A stretch of DNA of 16,276 nucleotides from Persebacter sp051008975 (GCA_051008975.1 JBPCXA010000016.1:1-16276), one strand, 5' to 3'; shown: positions 7,543 through 14,679, counted from the stretch's first letter. The notes: a model not told the origin generated them from the sequence alone. Numbers and translations: made by a program.

Positions 7543-7920
7543 TCAGCGCGCCTTGACGGTTTTCTTGGGGCCGAGTTTCTCGCGGATGCGGGCGGATTTG
7601 CCGCTGCGCTCGCGCAAATAATACAACTTGGCGCGCCGCACGTCGCCGTGGCGGAGAACTTCCACGCCGGCGATCAGCGGCGAATAGGTCTGAAAAGTCC
7701 GCTCCATCGCCTCGCCGGAAGAAATGCGGCGGACGATGAACGATTCGTTGATTCCGCGCCCGCGGCGGGCGATGACCATCCCGCTGAAAGTTTGGATGCG
7801 CCGCGTCCCGCCGTCCACGACATGCGTCCGCACCGCGACGGTGTCGCCCGCCGAAAACGGCGGCACGGTCTTATCCAAGCGGGCGAGCTCCTCCAGTTCC
7901 AACTCTTCAATAATATGCAT
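7543..7920 (-). CDS. rplS: 50S ribosomal protein L19
   Basis: The 125-residue protein aligns with L19 end to end: MHIIEELELEEL at the start, FSAGDTVAVRTHVVDGGTRR, IQTFSGMVIARRGRGINESF, and the family signature RRAKLYYLRERSGKSARIREK near the C-terminus. L19 sits at the 30S-50S interface. The start at 7920 is fixed by family alignment; the frame is open much further upstream, but that stretch is out-of-frame importer sequence. The usual rpsP-rimM-trmD-rplS context is absent here: an ABC importer operon lies upstream and an HD-GYP gene downstream. The ATG coincides with the predicted transcription start, and there is no convincing Shine-Dalgarno. Confidence 0.98.
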   Translation of the reverse strand: MHIIEELELEELARLDKTVPPFSAGDTVAVRTHVVDGGTRRIQTFSGMVIARRGRGINESFIVRRISSGEAMERTFQTYSPLIAGVEVLRHGDVRRAKLYYLRERSGKSARIREKLGPKKTVKAR

Positions 7921-7926
7921 ATCCGC

Positions 7927-7935
7927 AGTATACCA
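7927..7935 (-). promoter_or_regulatory. rplS promoter, predicted leaderless
   Basis: The minus strand reads TGGTATACT, an extended -10. Counting from it, +1 falls on 7920, the A of the rplS ATG. The -35 region overlaps an A7-GA-T7 tract on the plus strand (7948-7963), and an A8 tract lies further upstream on the minus strand. These look like UP-element-type A/T tracts, as expected for a strong ribosomal protein promoter. Confidence 0.6.
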
Positions 7936-8045
7936 CAAATTTTTCGCAAAAAAAGATTTTTTTGGGAGAAAAATACCGCCGCCGCGCCGTTTTTTTTCGG
8001 AACATTTTCGCCGCCCGGCGCGAATTTTCCGGCGAAATCCGCCCG

Positions 8046-9014
8046 CTAAATTCGCCCTTCGGAAACGGCGTGGCAGGCGACGACCGCGTCTCCGACGGCG
8101 AGCGGTTCGGGAATTTCGCGGCGGCAACGCTCCGCGGCGTGCGGACAGCGCGGATGAAACGCGCAGCCGGAGGGAATATTCAGCGGCGACGGCGGTTCGC
8201 CGGGACGTTTTGTCGCGGGGGCGAACGGCTTGCCGATGCGCGGCGCGGCGTCCAGCAAAACGCGGGTATACGGATGACGCGGACGCGCGAACAGCGGCGC
8301 GACCCGCGCGACTTCGCAAATTTTTCCCGCATACATCACCGCCGCGCGGTCGCCGAAATGTTCCACCACCGACAAATCGTGGGTGATAAACAAATAGGCG
8401 AGACGCCGCGATCGCCGCAAATCCGCCAGCAAATTGAGAATTTGCGCCTGCACCGAAACATCCAGCGCGGCGATCGGCTCGTCCGCGACGATGCACCGCG
8501 GCGCCACAATCAGCGCGCGGGCGATGCTGATTCGCTGCCGCTGCCCGCCCGAAAACTGATGCGGATACCGCGCCGCCGCGTCCGCCGACAATCCCGTCGC
8601 TTCCAGCGCGGCGGCGATTTTCCCCCGCCGGTCTTCGGTTTTCGGAAAATGAAACCGCAGCGCCTCCTCCAACATTTCGCCCGCGGTCATCCGCGGATTC
8701 AAGGAACCGTGCGGATTTTGGAACACCATCTGCAATTCGCGGCGAAACCGCCGCCGTTTGCGCGGCGGCAAATCGTCCATTCGCGCGCCGTCAAAATACA
8801 CCTCGCCGGAAGTCGGCGAATGCAGCCCGACGATGACCCGCGCCAGCGTCGATTTGCCGCATCCCGATTCGCCCACCACGCAAAACACTTCGCCGGCGCG
8901 CACTTCCAGCGACACGCCGTTGAGCGCCCGCGCGACCGCTCCGCGGCCGAATTCGCCGCCGCCGCGAAAATGCTTGACGGCGTTTCGCACCCGCAGCAGC
9001 GGCGCGTCAATCAT
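8046..9014 (-). CDS. Dpp/Opp-type ABC importer ATPase (DppF-like)
   Basis: The 322-residue nucleotide-binding subunit has Walker A GESGCGKS (48-55), Q-loop VFQNPHGSLNP, signature FSGGQRQR (154-161), Walker B IVADEP (175-180) and switch H212. The C-terminus has the oligopeptide/dipeptide-family RPRHPYTRVLL segment and a Cys cluster, C284-x5-C290-x6-C297...C314, known from this subfamily as an Fe-S-like site. It is the second ATPase of the operon and pairs with the gene just upstream. The ATG at 9014 lies inside the end of that gene (8-nt overlap), which implies translational coupling. The frame is open upstream to 9098, but homology begins at MIDAPLLRVRN. Substrate is not determined by sequence; peptides are likely from family. 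Confidence 0.95.
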   Translation of the reverse strand: MIDAPLLRVRNAVKHFRGGGEFGRGAVARALNGVSLEVRAGEVFCVVGESGCGKSTLARVIVGLHSPTSGEVYFDGARMDDLPPRKRRRFRRELQMVFQNPHGSLNPRMTAGEMLEEALRFHFPKTEDRRGKIAAALEATGLSADAAARYPHQFSGGQRQRISIARALIVAPRCIVADEPIAALDVSVQAQILNLLADLRRSRRLAYLFITHDLSVVEHFGDRAAVMYAGKICEVARVAPLFARPRHPYTRVLLDAAPRIGKPFAPATKRPGEPPSPLNIPSGCAFHPRCPHAAERCRREIPEPLAVGDAVVACHAVSEGRI

Positions 9015-9978
9015 CGGAAGCGGCGACGGCGGCGGTAAAATGACAGGCGACTCCCGCCTCTTCGCGGGGTGTCTCGGCGCGGCATATCTCTTTTGCAAAA
9101 CGGCAGCGCGGATGAAACGCGCATCCTTCCGGCACCGCGTCCAGCGGCGGCATATTTCCCGGAATTTGATAAAACCGCCCTCCGGCGGCGCGCCGCGTCA
9201 GAGACGCGAGCAGCCCGCGGGTGTAGGGATGACGCGGGCGGGCGATGACCTCGGCGGTCGCGCCGCGCTCCACAATCCGCCCCGAATACATCACCAGAAT
9301 ATCGCCGGTCATTTGCGACACCAAACTTAAATCGTGGCTGATCAAAATCAGCGCCATTCCGCGGCTTTCGCACAACTCCGCCAGCAACGCCATAATGTCC
9401 GCCTGTATCGTCACATCCAGCGCGGTCGTCGGCTCGTCGGCGACAATCAGCGCCGGATTGCAAATCAACGCCGCCGCGATGACCACCCGCTGCCGCATTC
9501 CGCCGGATAACTCGTGCGGATAGGCGCGCATTCTTTCCTCCGGGGACGGAATCGAAACCTCGCGCAACCGCGCCGCGGCGATTCGTTCCGCCTCTTTTCC
9601 GTCCGCGATTCCGTGCGCCCGCAGGCACTCGGTCAGCTGCGCCCCGATAGTCAGCACCGGATTCAATGTCGTCAGCGGATCCTGGAAAATCATCGCAATG
9701 CGCCGCCCGCGCACGGCGCGAAGTTCCGCCGGCGACAGCGACAAAAGATTTCGCCCCTCAAACCACACCGCGCCGCCGGTAATTTCGCCCGGCGGCGGAA
9801 TTAAATCCAGCAGCGCCGCCGCCGCCAAAGATTTTCCCGCGCCCGATTCACCGACCACCCCCAGCCGTTCCCCCGGCGACAGCGAAAACGACACCCCGCG
9901 CAGCGCCGGCAAAACGCCGCGCCGCCGCAAAAACGACACCCGCAAATCGTCCGCCGCCAACAACGCCGTCTTCGTCAT
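9007..9978 (-). CDS. Dpp/Opp-type ABC importer ATPase (DppD-like)
   Basis: The 323-residue ATPase has Walker A GESGAGKS (43-50), Q-loop IFQDPLTTLNPVLTIG, signature LSGGMRQR (157-164), Walker B LIVADEP (177-183) and switch H215. The C-terminal RPRHPYTRGLL segment and cysteines C286, C292, C299 and C312 mark the oligopeptide/dipeptide subfamily. The start is ATG 9978, which overlaps the stop of the permease upstream as ATGA (4 nt). The frame continues to 10086, but that part is out-of-frame permease sequence. It should form a heterodimer with the ATPase at 8046-9014 under the two permeases at the inner membrane. Confidence 0.95.
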   Translation of the reverse strand: MTKTALLAADDLRVSFLRRRGVLPALRGVSFSLSPGERLGVVGESGAGKSLAAAALLDLIPPPGEITGGAVWFEGRNLLSLSPAELRAVRGRRIAMIFQDPLTTLNPVLTIGAQLTECLRAHGIADGKEAERIAAARLREVSIPSPEERMRAYPHELSGGMRQRVVIAAALICNPALIVADEPTTALDVTIQADIMALLAELCESRGMALILISHDLSLVSQMTGDILVMYSGRIVERGATAEVIARPRHPYTRGLLASLTRRAAGGRFYQIPGNMPPLDAVPEGCAFHPRCRFAKEICRAETPREEAGVACHFTAAVAASDD

Positions 9979-10883
9979 AACCGCGCGTTCCGCGGATTCA
10001 GCGCGTCCCGCAAAAAATCGCCCAGCACATTCACCGACAAAATCAGCGCCACCAGCACCGCGCTCGGAAAAAACGTAATCCACCACGCGCCGCTGAAAAT
10101 ATATTCAAAACCGGAGTGAATCAGCGAACCCAGGGACGGACGCCGCACCGGCATTCCCAATCCCAAAAACGAAAGCGACGCCTCGCTGATAATCGCGTTC
10201 GCCGTCTGCACCGTGGCGATCACCAGCACCGGCGAAAGCGTATTCGGAAACAAATGGCGGAAAATAATGCGCGGCGGCGGATAACCCAAAACGCGCGCCG
10301 CGGAAACATATTCCTTCTGTTTTTCGGCGAGTACGACCGCCCGCACGGAGCGCGCATACTGCGGCCATTCCGAAATTCCGATCACCGCGATCAACATATA
10401 CAACGCCAACTCCTCGTAGCGCGCCGCCCCGAACACCGCCTGAAACAACGCCAGCGCGACAATCGCCACCATAAAGGACGAAAACGAAAGTTGTATGTCG
10501 GCGATCCGCATCAAAACCGCGTCCGTCCGCCCGCCCGCATAGCCGGCGACGAGACCTATCGCCACCCCCAAAAACGCCTGCAATAAAACCGCGAACACGC
10601 CGATGACCACCGAAATGCGAAGCCCGTACAATATCGCCGAAAACAAATCGCGACCCTGCGCGTCCGTCCCCAAAAGAAAACGCGCGTCCCCGTCCTCCTC
10701 CCAGGACGGCGGCGTCTCCGAATCCAGCAAATCAATCTGCAGAGGATCATGCGGATTAAACGGCGCGACAATTCCGGCGAACGCCGCCGACAACGCGAAT
10801 ATCGCAAAAACCGCCGCCGCCGTCTGCGCCGCCCGGTCGCGCGAAAAACGCCACCATAAATCGCCGCGCAAAAAATCCCTCAC
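9975..10883 (-). CDS. Dpp/Opp-type ABC importer permease (DppC-like), GTG start
   Basis: The 302-residue inner-membrane permease opens with a cytoplasmic N-terminus and a first membrane segment (about 19-40). A periplasmic stretch carries FLLGTDAQGRDLFSAILYG, a DppC/OppC hallmark. Further membrane segments follow at roughly 88-117, 135-153, 160-172, 216-232 and 270-289. The EAA-type coupling loop is about 190-213 (EYVSAARVLGYPPPRIIFRH). The start is GTG 10883, overlapping the stop of the first permease as GTGA, with GGGGGA just upstream as ribosome site. The open frame reaches 11216, but those residues are unlike a permease. Length matches the family's usual 300 or so. Confidence 0.94.
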   Translation of the reverse strand: MRDFLRGDLWWRFSRDRAAQTAAAVFAIFALSAAFAGIVAPFNPHDPLQIDLLDSETPPSWEEDGDARFLLGTDAQGRDLFSAILYGLRISVVIGVFAVLLQAFLGVAIGLVAGYAGGRTDAVLMRIADIQLSFSSFMVAIVALALFQAVFGAARYEELALYMLIAVIGISEWPQYARSVRAVVLAEKQKEYVSAARVLGYPPPRIIFRHLFPNTLSPVLVIATVQTANAIISEASLSFLGLGMPVRRPSLGSLIHSGFEYIFSGAWWITFFPSAVLVALILSVNVLGDFLRDALNPRNARL

Positions 10884-11866
10884 GCCGCGTCCCCCAGCCG
10901 CACCGTCGGATTTACCAGCGTATACACAAAATCCACGACGGTGTTGACCGCGACGAACACCAGTCCGACGACGATCAAATAGGCGACGACGAGCGGCGCG
11001 TCCACGCGATTCACCGCCTCCAAAAACAGCCGCCCGGTGCCCGGCCATTGAAACACCGATTCGGTCAGAATCGTATAGGCGAGCAGCGTTCCGATTTGCA
11101 CCCCGCCGACGGTGATCACCGGCAGCATCGTATTTTTGAGCGAATGCACAAAATACACCCGCCACGGCGGCGCCCCTTTCGCGCGCGCAAAACGCACATA
11201 TTCGGCGGCGAGACATTCCAGCATTTCGGCGCGAATCAGCCGCACAAACAGCGGCAGCATTATGGAAGACAACGCGATAGACGGCAGCAAAAGATGCAGC
11301 CAGCCCGACCGGGTCGCAAAACCGCTATTCCACAATATCCCGAACAGCGGCGCGACGTCGCCGCGCCCGTAGGAGGGCAGCCAGCCCAGCTGCACCGAAA
11401 AAAGATATATCAAAAATATCGCGATCAAAAACACCGGCGCCGAAATTCCGACCACCGACAAAAACATCACCAGCCGCGCCGAAACGCTGCGCGGACGAAT
11501 CGCGCAATACACCCCGGCGGGCGCGGCGACCAGCATCACAATCAGCGCGGCGGCGAACACCAACTCCAAAGTCGCGGGAAACTTCTCCAAAATCACGTCC
11601 AGCGCCGGCTTTTTGTAAAAATGCGAATCGCCGAAATCGCCGCGCGCCGCGTTCTTAAGAAAACGCCAATACTGCACGAGAAACGGATCATTCAATCCCA
11701 TTTCGCGCCGCAACTCCTCGCGCACCTCCTCGGAAACCGACTGCCCGACGAGTTCGCGCAGCGGATCGCCGAGCTCGTCGCGAATGGCGAACGCGATCGC
11801 GCTGATGACGAGCATCACCAGCGCCCCCTGCAAAACGCGCCGCAAAAGAAAAATAAAAAGCGCCAT
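10880..11866 (-). CDS. Dpp/Opp-type ABC importer permease (DppB-like)
   Basis: The 328-residue protein is the first gene of the importer operon. It has an N-terminal membrane segment (about 5-28), the OppB/DppB N-terminal region with LRREMGLNDPFLVQYWRFL, and more membrane segments near 100-123, 132-157, 190-210, 246-266 and 293-316. The EAA loop lies at about 222-246 (EYVRFARAKGAPPWRVYFVHSLKN). It ends with the usual VDFVYTLVNPTVR. It forms the membrane channel with the DppC-like subunit. The ATG at 11866 lies only 30 nt from the stop of mrr, with a -10 box in that gap and no Shine-Dalgarno. Confidence 0.95.
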   Translation of the reverse strand: MALFIFLLRRVLQGALVMLVISAIAFAIRDELGDPLRELVGQSVSEEVREELRREMGLNDPFLVQYWRFLKNAARGDFGDSHFYKKPALDVILEKFPATLELVFAAALIVMLVAAPAGVYCAIRPRSVSARLVMFLSVVGISAPVFLIAIFLIYLFSVQLGWLPSYGRGDVAPLFGILWNSGFATRSGWLHLLLPSIALSSIMLPLFVRLIRAEMLECLAAEYVRFARAKGAPPWRVYFVHSLKNTMLPVITVGGVQIGTLLAYTILTESVFQWPGTGRLFLEAVNRVDAPLVVAYLIVVGLVFVAVNTVVDFVYTLVNPTVRLGDAA

Positions 11867-11874
11867 CGCCGCCG

Positions 11875-11880
11875 ATTATA
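11875..11880 (-). promoter_or_regulatory. -10 box of the importer operon, near-leaderless
   Basis: The minus strand reads TATAAT. The predicted start is near 11866-11869, at or 1-3 nt before the ATG. No -35 is recognisable. CCGCCG (11869-11874) and CGGCGG (11890-11895) flank the box as a 6-bp inverted repeat, perhaps by chance in GC-rich DNA. The four importer genes overlap, so this promoter would serve all of them. Confidence 0.5.
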
Positions 11881-11896
11881 CGCCTTCCGCGGCGGT

Positions 11897-12838
11897 TTAT
11901 TTTTCGTCCTTGTCTTTGTACTGGACGAAAAAATGATCATCCACTTCTATGATCCGCTTCGCCTTGACGCCGAGTTCATATTTTACAAACAGCCCCACCA
12001 ACGCCTCGCCGTCGATCAATTCAACGGGAAAATTGGACCCAGCGACATGGTCTTTCGCCGCTTTGGTGAATGCGGATGTCGTGATAATCGCGCCCATTTC
12101 GGCGCGCCTACGTCTGGCGGCGCTCTCAAAATCGCGCACGGCGGCGTCGCCGACGGAAGCATCGGTGTATCGTTTGCACTGATAGACGAAACGTCTTTTC
12201 GCCAGCGGATTGAGTACCAGCACGCCAAATCCGTCAATGCCGCCGTCGCGGGAAAGCGGCGTTCCTTCCACATCCTCAAACCCCATCTCTCTCACCAGCC
12301 GCGCGCAGATCCGCTCAAATCCGCCCGGCGACAGGTCGCGCAATTTCGCGAGCAACGCCTCCCGAAGTTGGTCTTCATCCGACGGAGGCGTACGCGACTC
12401 GGCGTTGTCCGCCTCTAACTGCGGTTCGGCGCTTCGCAACAAATCCGAAGATTGCACGCCCGACAAAGCGTCTCGGCCGCTTCTATCACGTTGCTGTCTT
12501 TTCTCGGCGATCATTTGGTTGGACTCCCGCATCATTTTTTCCGAGTCGACGGATTCAATATCGGCGTCCCGCCCCTTGCCGGACAACTCCCAATACCCGT
12601 ACGCGGAATCCTCCCGCAGATACCCTAAATAAACAAGGCGTTGCCGCCCCCACCGAATCGGATTCTTGACCGATTCCGAGCCGGACGCGGTCTTCGTTTC
12701 AAATTCTCCGTAGTCCGCTTCGGTGATGTTGCGCTCTTTCATTATACGCTCAATAACCTCGGCGGCTTTCGCCTTTCCCCCCATACCCTGCAGTACGCGG
12801 AGAATATCTTTGAAAAAGGGCTTGGTTTTTTCAGTCAT
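11897..12838 (-). CDS. mrr: Mrr-family restriction endonuclease
   Basis: The 313-residue protein has an N-terminal Mrr_N winged helix at about 6-95 (ILRVLQGMGGKAKAAEVIE, IRWGRQRLVYLGYLRE). A polar linker runs to about 155. The C-terminal Mrr_cat PD-(D/E)xK domain shows F174-E175, RDGGIDGFG with D198 and D202, YQCKRY with Q220 and K222, and IITTSAFTKAAKDHV. All expected catalytic residues are present. By family, Mrr enzymes cut modified DNA (type IV restriction), but related proteins can act in other restriction systems. The start is ATG 12838 with AAAGGAAA just upstream; the frame extends 10 codons further, but those precede the ribosome site. It is divergent from a DNA methyltransferase and paralogous at its N-terminus to the orphan protein at 5547. 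Confidence 0.93.
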   Translation of the reverse strand: MTEKTKPFFKDILRVLQGMGGKAKAAEVIERIMKERNITEADYGEFETKTASGSESVKNPIRWGRQRLVYLGYLREDSAYGYWELSGKGRDADIESVDSEKMMRESNQMIAEKRQQRDRSGRDALSGVQSSDLLRSAEPQLEADNAESRTPPSDEDQLREALLAKLRDLSPGGFERICARLVREMGFEDVEGTPLSRDGGIDGFGVLVLNPLAKRRFVYQCKRYTDASVGDAAVRDFESAARRRRAEMGAIITTSAFTKAAKDHVAGSNFPVELIDGEALVGLFVKYELGVKAKRIIEVDDHFFVQYKDKDEK

Positions 12839-12898
12839 CGTTGTTTCCTTTCGTCTTTCGTAAAACATAAATGTCTAACGACGGCACCACACACAAAA

Positions 12899-12907
12899 AT
12901 TTTAGCA
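12899..12907 (-). promoter_or_regulatory. Extended -10 promoter of mrr
   Basis: The minus strand reads TGCTAAAAT, an extended -10 with one mismatch to TATAAT. The predicted start is near 12892, giving a leader of about 54 nt. It lies back to back with the methyltransferase promoter (-10 boxes about 45 bp apart), so the two polymerases or a shared regulator could interfere. Confidence 0.5.
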
Positions 12908-12949
12908 TAAAACTCGGAAATCCACACATTCTTCGGCGCGAAAATCGGG

Positions 12950-12955
12950 TATAAT
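12950..12955 (+). promoter_or_regulatory. -10 box of the DNA methyltransferase gene
   Basis: Perfect TATAAT; predicted start near 12962 and leader about 20 nt. A GGAG ribosome site (12967-12970) lies 11 nt before ATG 12982. Two direct AATTCGGA copies (12953-12960 and 12962-12969) overlap the -10 end and start point and could be an operator. No clear -35 hexamer is seen. Confidence 0.5.
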
Positions 12956-12981
12956 TCGGAAAATTCGGAGACAACGAAAAA

Positions 12982-13836
12982 ATGAGAAATTCCAACGGCA
13001 GAACCATCGGCGGCGTCAGCGATTTGCCGCTGGCGCGGTGGCGCGAATACGGCGATTTATTGACCGACAGTTTGTGGGTGCTGGGCGACCGCGACAACTC
13101 CGGGCGGCACGACGGCTTTTATCACGGCAACTTTATCCCGCAAATTCCCAACCAATTGATGCGCCGATACACCGCCGCCGGCGACGTGGTTTTGGACGCC
13201 TTTCTCGGCGGCGGCACGACGATGATTGAAGCGCGCCGTCTCGGACGCCACAGCATCGGCGTAGAATTGCTGCCGGAAATCGTCAAAATCGCCAAACGCG
13301 CCGCCGAAACGCAGCCGGTGGAACTGATTAAATCGCCGAATTCGGACGTGTTCGCTGAAACGGTCGTCGGCGACAGCGGCGCGGAAAAAACCCGCGACAA
13401 AGTCGCCGCCGTTCTCGCCAAACACGGGCGCGAAAATCTGGACCTGATTATTCTGCATCCGCCGTATCACGATATCATTCAATTCAGCGACCGCCCGGAA
13501 GATTTGTCCAACGCCGAAAATACGGACGAATTCGCCCGCCGTTTCGGCGCGGTCGTCGCCAACTTTTCGCCGATGTTGCGCGCCCGCCGTTATTTGGCGG
13601 TCGTCATCGGCGACAAATACGCCGACGGCGAATGGGTGCCGCTGGGATTCCGCGTGATGGAGGAGACGCTGCGGCGCGACAAAACCTTGTCGCTCAAAAG
13701 CATCGTCGTCAAAAACATGATCAACAACCGCGCCAAACGCAACAAGGAAAATCTTTGGCGCTATCGCGCGCTGGCGGGCGGCTTTTATGTCTTCCGCCAC
13801 GAGTACATTTTGCTTTTCCAAAAGCGGACGACATAA
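12982..13836 (+). CDS. Amino-type DNA methyltransferase (N6-adenine or N4-cytosine)
   Basis: The 284-residue protein begins with a motif X-like region, HGNFIPQIPNQLMRRY (49-62 region). The AdoMet pocket follows as VLDAFLGGGTTMIEA (70-84; FxGxG-type motif I) with IGVEL (motif II). The catalytic motif IV is ILHPPYHDII, with HPPY at 159-162 replacing the more usual (D/N/S)PPY, as known in a branch of these enzymes. The C-terminus, WRYRALAGGFYVFRHEYILLF, is typical of that branch. No separate target-recognition domain is obvious, so the sequence specificity cannot be read. It diverges from mrr and converges with the NucS-like gene. It may protect host DNA from one or both nucleases, or make the modification that one of them reads. 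Confidence 0.92.
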   Translation: MRNSNGRTIGGVSDLPLARWREYGDLLTDSLWVLGDRDNSGRHDGFYHGNFIPQIPNQLMRRYTAAGDVVLDAFLGGGTTMIEARRLGRHSIGVELLPEIVKIAKRAAETQPVELIKSPNSDVFAETVVGDSGAEKTRDKVAAVLAKHGRENLDLIILHPPYHDIIQFSDRPEDLSNAENTDEFARRFGAVVANFSPMLRARRYLAVVIGDKYADGEWVPLGFRVMEETLRRDKTLSLKSIVVKNMINNRAKRNKENLWRYRALAGGFYVFRHEYILLFQKRTT

Positions 13837-13863
13837 AAACGGCGGAAGAGTTTAATCTTCCGC
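13835..13863 (-). terminator. Terminator of the NucS-like gene, overlapping the convergent gene ends
   Basis: On the minus strand, GCGGAAGA and TCTTCCGC form an 8-bp perfect stem with a TTAAAC loop, followed by CGTTTTT. The loop contains the stop codon of the NucS-like gene. In the plus direction there is no T tract, so it probably acts mainly for the minus gene while the hairpin may stabilise the methyltransferase mRNA end. Confidence 0.7.
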
Positions 13864-14595
13864 ACCCTCACTATCCGGCAAACAGGAATTCTCCAACTCA
13901 ATGCTCCTCCGGTACGTTTTAACCGAAATATCCGGATTCGTTTTGCAGGCGTAGAGCAGGCCGTCATCAATTGCGCCCGCAATAATGACACCTTTAATTT
14001 TCCTGCCCGAAAGTCCCGGCTGTTTTTGCAGCATGCCAATATACATTGAGATTTGCCCGAACACGCGCGCATCTGTCTGTCCGGCTTTCAGTTCCACCAC
14101 CAACAACTCTTTGTTGTCGGCATGTTCCAGCAAAACATCAATCCGCTTGTTTTCAATCGGATGTTCTCTGCCGATAATTTTATAGCCCGGATACAACGCC
14201 GCAATATGGGCGCAAAACACCGTCTGCAAATCCCGCTCATATCCGAAGTTCACGGACGCAACATCCGCGGCTTCCGTTTCGGACGAATGATTTTCAGACG
14301 AATCTCCATCGCCGTCTTTAACCAGCGTTTCGGCGACAAACTCCGCGTAGCGAGCGATGCCCGCTCTCCATCCGCCAGCACTTTTGTCGCCATCCTGCGA
14401 ATAATCGCCGCCCTTCCCGTATTGACGGGCGATCTCACTGACCAAGGCGACATCTTCAATTTCATAGATCGCAACGGTTTTACCCGTCTTTTGCGAGTAA
14501 TCGCCCCCGACAGAGTTGACACACGACGCGTAATTGTTCGCCGTATTCTCTGTCTTCCCCTGTTGTACTAACCACGCCTTGAACTGCTCTTTCAT
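13852..14595 (-). CDS. NucS/DUF91-like PD-(D/E)xK nuclease with integrase-type SAM-like N-terminus
   Basis: The 247-residue protein has residues 1-90 resembling the SAM-like DNA-binding N-terminus of integrases and some restriction proteins: FKAWLVQQGKTENTANNYASCVNSV, then GWRAGIARYAEFV. GGDYSQ occurs twice, at 30-35 and 62-67. A low-complexity acidic linker (about 93-111) joins it to a nuclease domain of the NucS/DUF91 type: YERDLQ (E120), KRIDVLL (D153), LLVVELKAG (E168, K170), GQISMYIGML (Q181) and KGVIIAGAIDDGLLYA. The catalytic residues look intact. AAAGGAGA just before ATG 14595 sets the start. It lies downstream of a terminator with no clear promoter of its own. It is likely a defence or DNA-repair nuclease; target unknown. 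Confidence 0.85.
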   Translation of the reverse strand: MKEQFKAWLVQQGKTENTANNYASCVNSVGGDYSQKTGKTVAIYEIEDVALVSEIARQYGKGGDYSQDGDKSAGGWRAGIARYAEFVAETLVKDGDGDSSENHSSETEAADVASVNFGYERDLQTVFCAHIAALYPGYKIIGREHPIENKRIDVLLEHADNKELLVVELKAGQTDARVFGQISMYIGMLQKQPGLSGRKIKGVIIAGAIDDGLLYACKTNPDISVKTYRRSIELENSCLPDSEGAED

Positions 14596-14612
14596 AATGT
14601 GTCTCCTTTTAC

Positions 14613-14651
14613 AAAAAAATCGCCCGCGGATTCTTAAAACAGAATCCGCGG
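14613..14651 (-). terminator. Rho-independent terminator after the binding-protein gene
   Basis: On the minus strand, a perfect 11-bp stem (CCGCGGATTCT / AGAATCCGCGG; arms 14624-14634 and 14641-14651) with a 6-nt loop is followed by GCGATTTTTTT. It lies 29 nt after the binding-protein stop and directly before the ribosome site of the NucS-like gene, so it could also limit read-through into that gene. Confidence 0.9.
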
Positions 14652-14679
14652 ACGGACGGCGGACGCGAAAAACCGCGCC

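Noticed and set aside
6009..7556. Plus-strand 515-residue open frame
   Set aside because: It is antisense to the HD-GYP gene and rich in H/R/Q, with no family match; the minus frame has clear motifs.
7543..8496. 317-residue version of the rplS frame
   Set aside because: The first 192 residues are R-rich and antisense or out of frame over the importer ATPase and intergenic DNA. L19 starts at 7920.
11048..12418. Plus-strand 456-residue open frame
   Set aside because: It is antisense to the first permease and to mrr, both of which are clear. It is only a by-product of GC-biased codons.
12839..12868. Ten-codon N-terminal extension of mrr from 12868
   Set aside because: AAAGGAAA lies inside this stretch just before ATG 12838, where Mrr_N homology begins.
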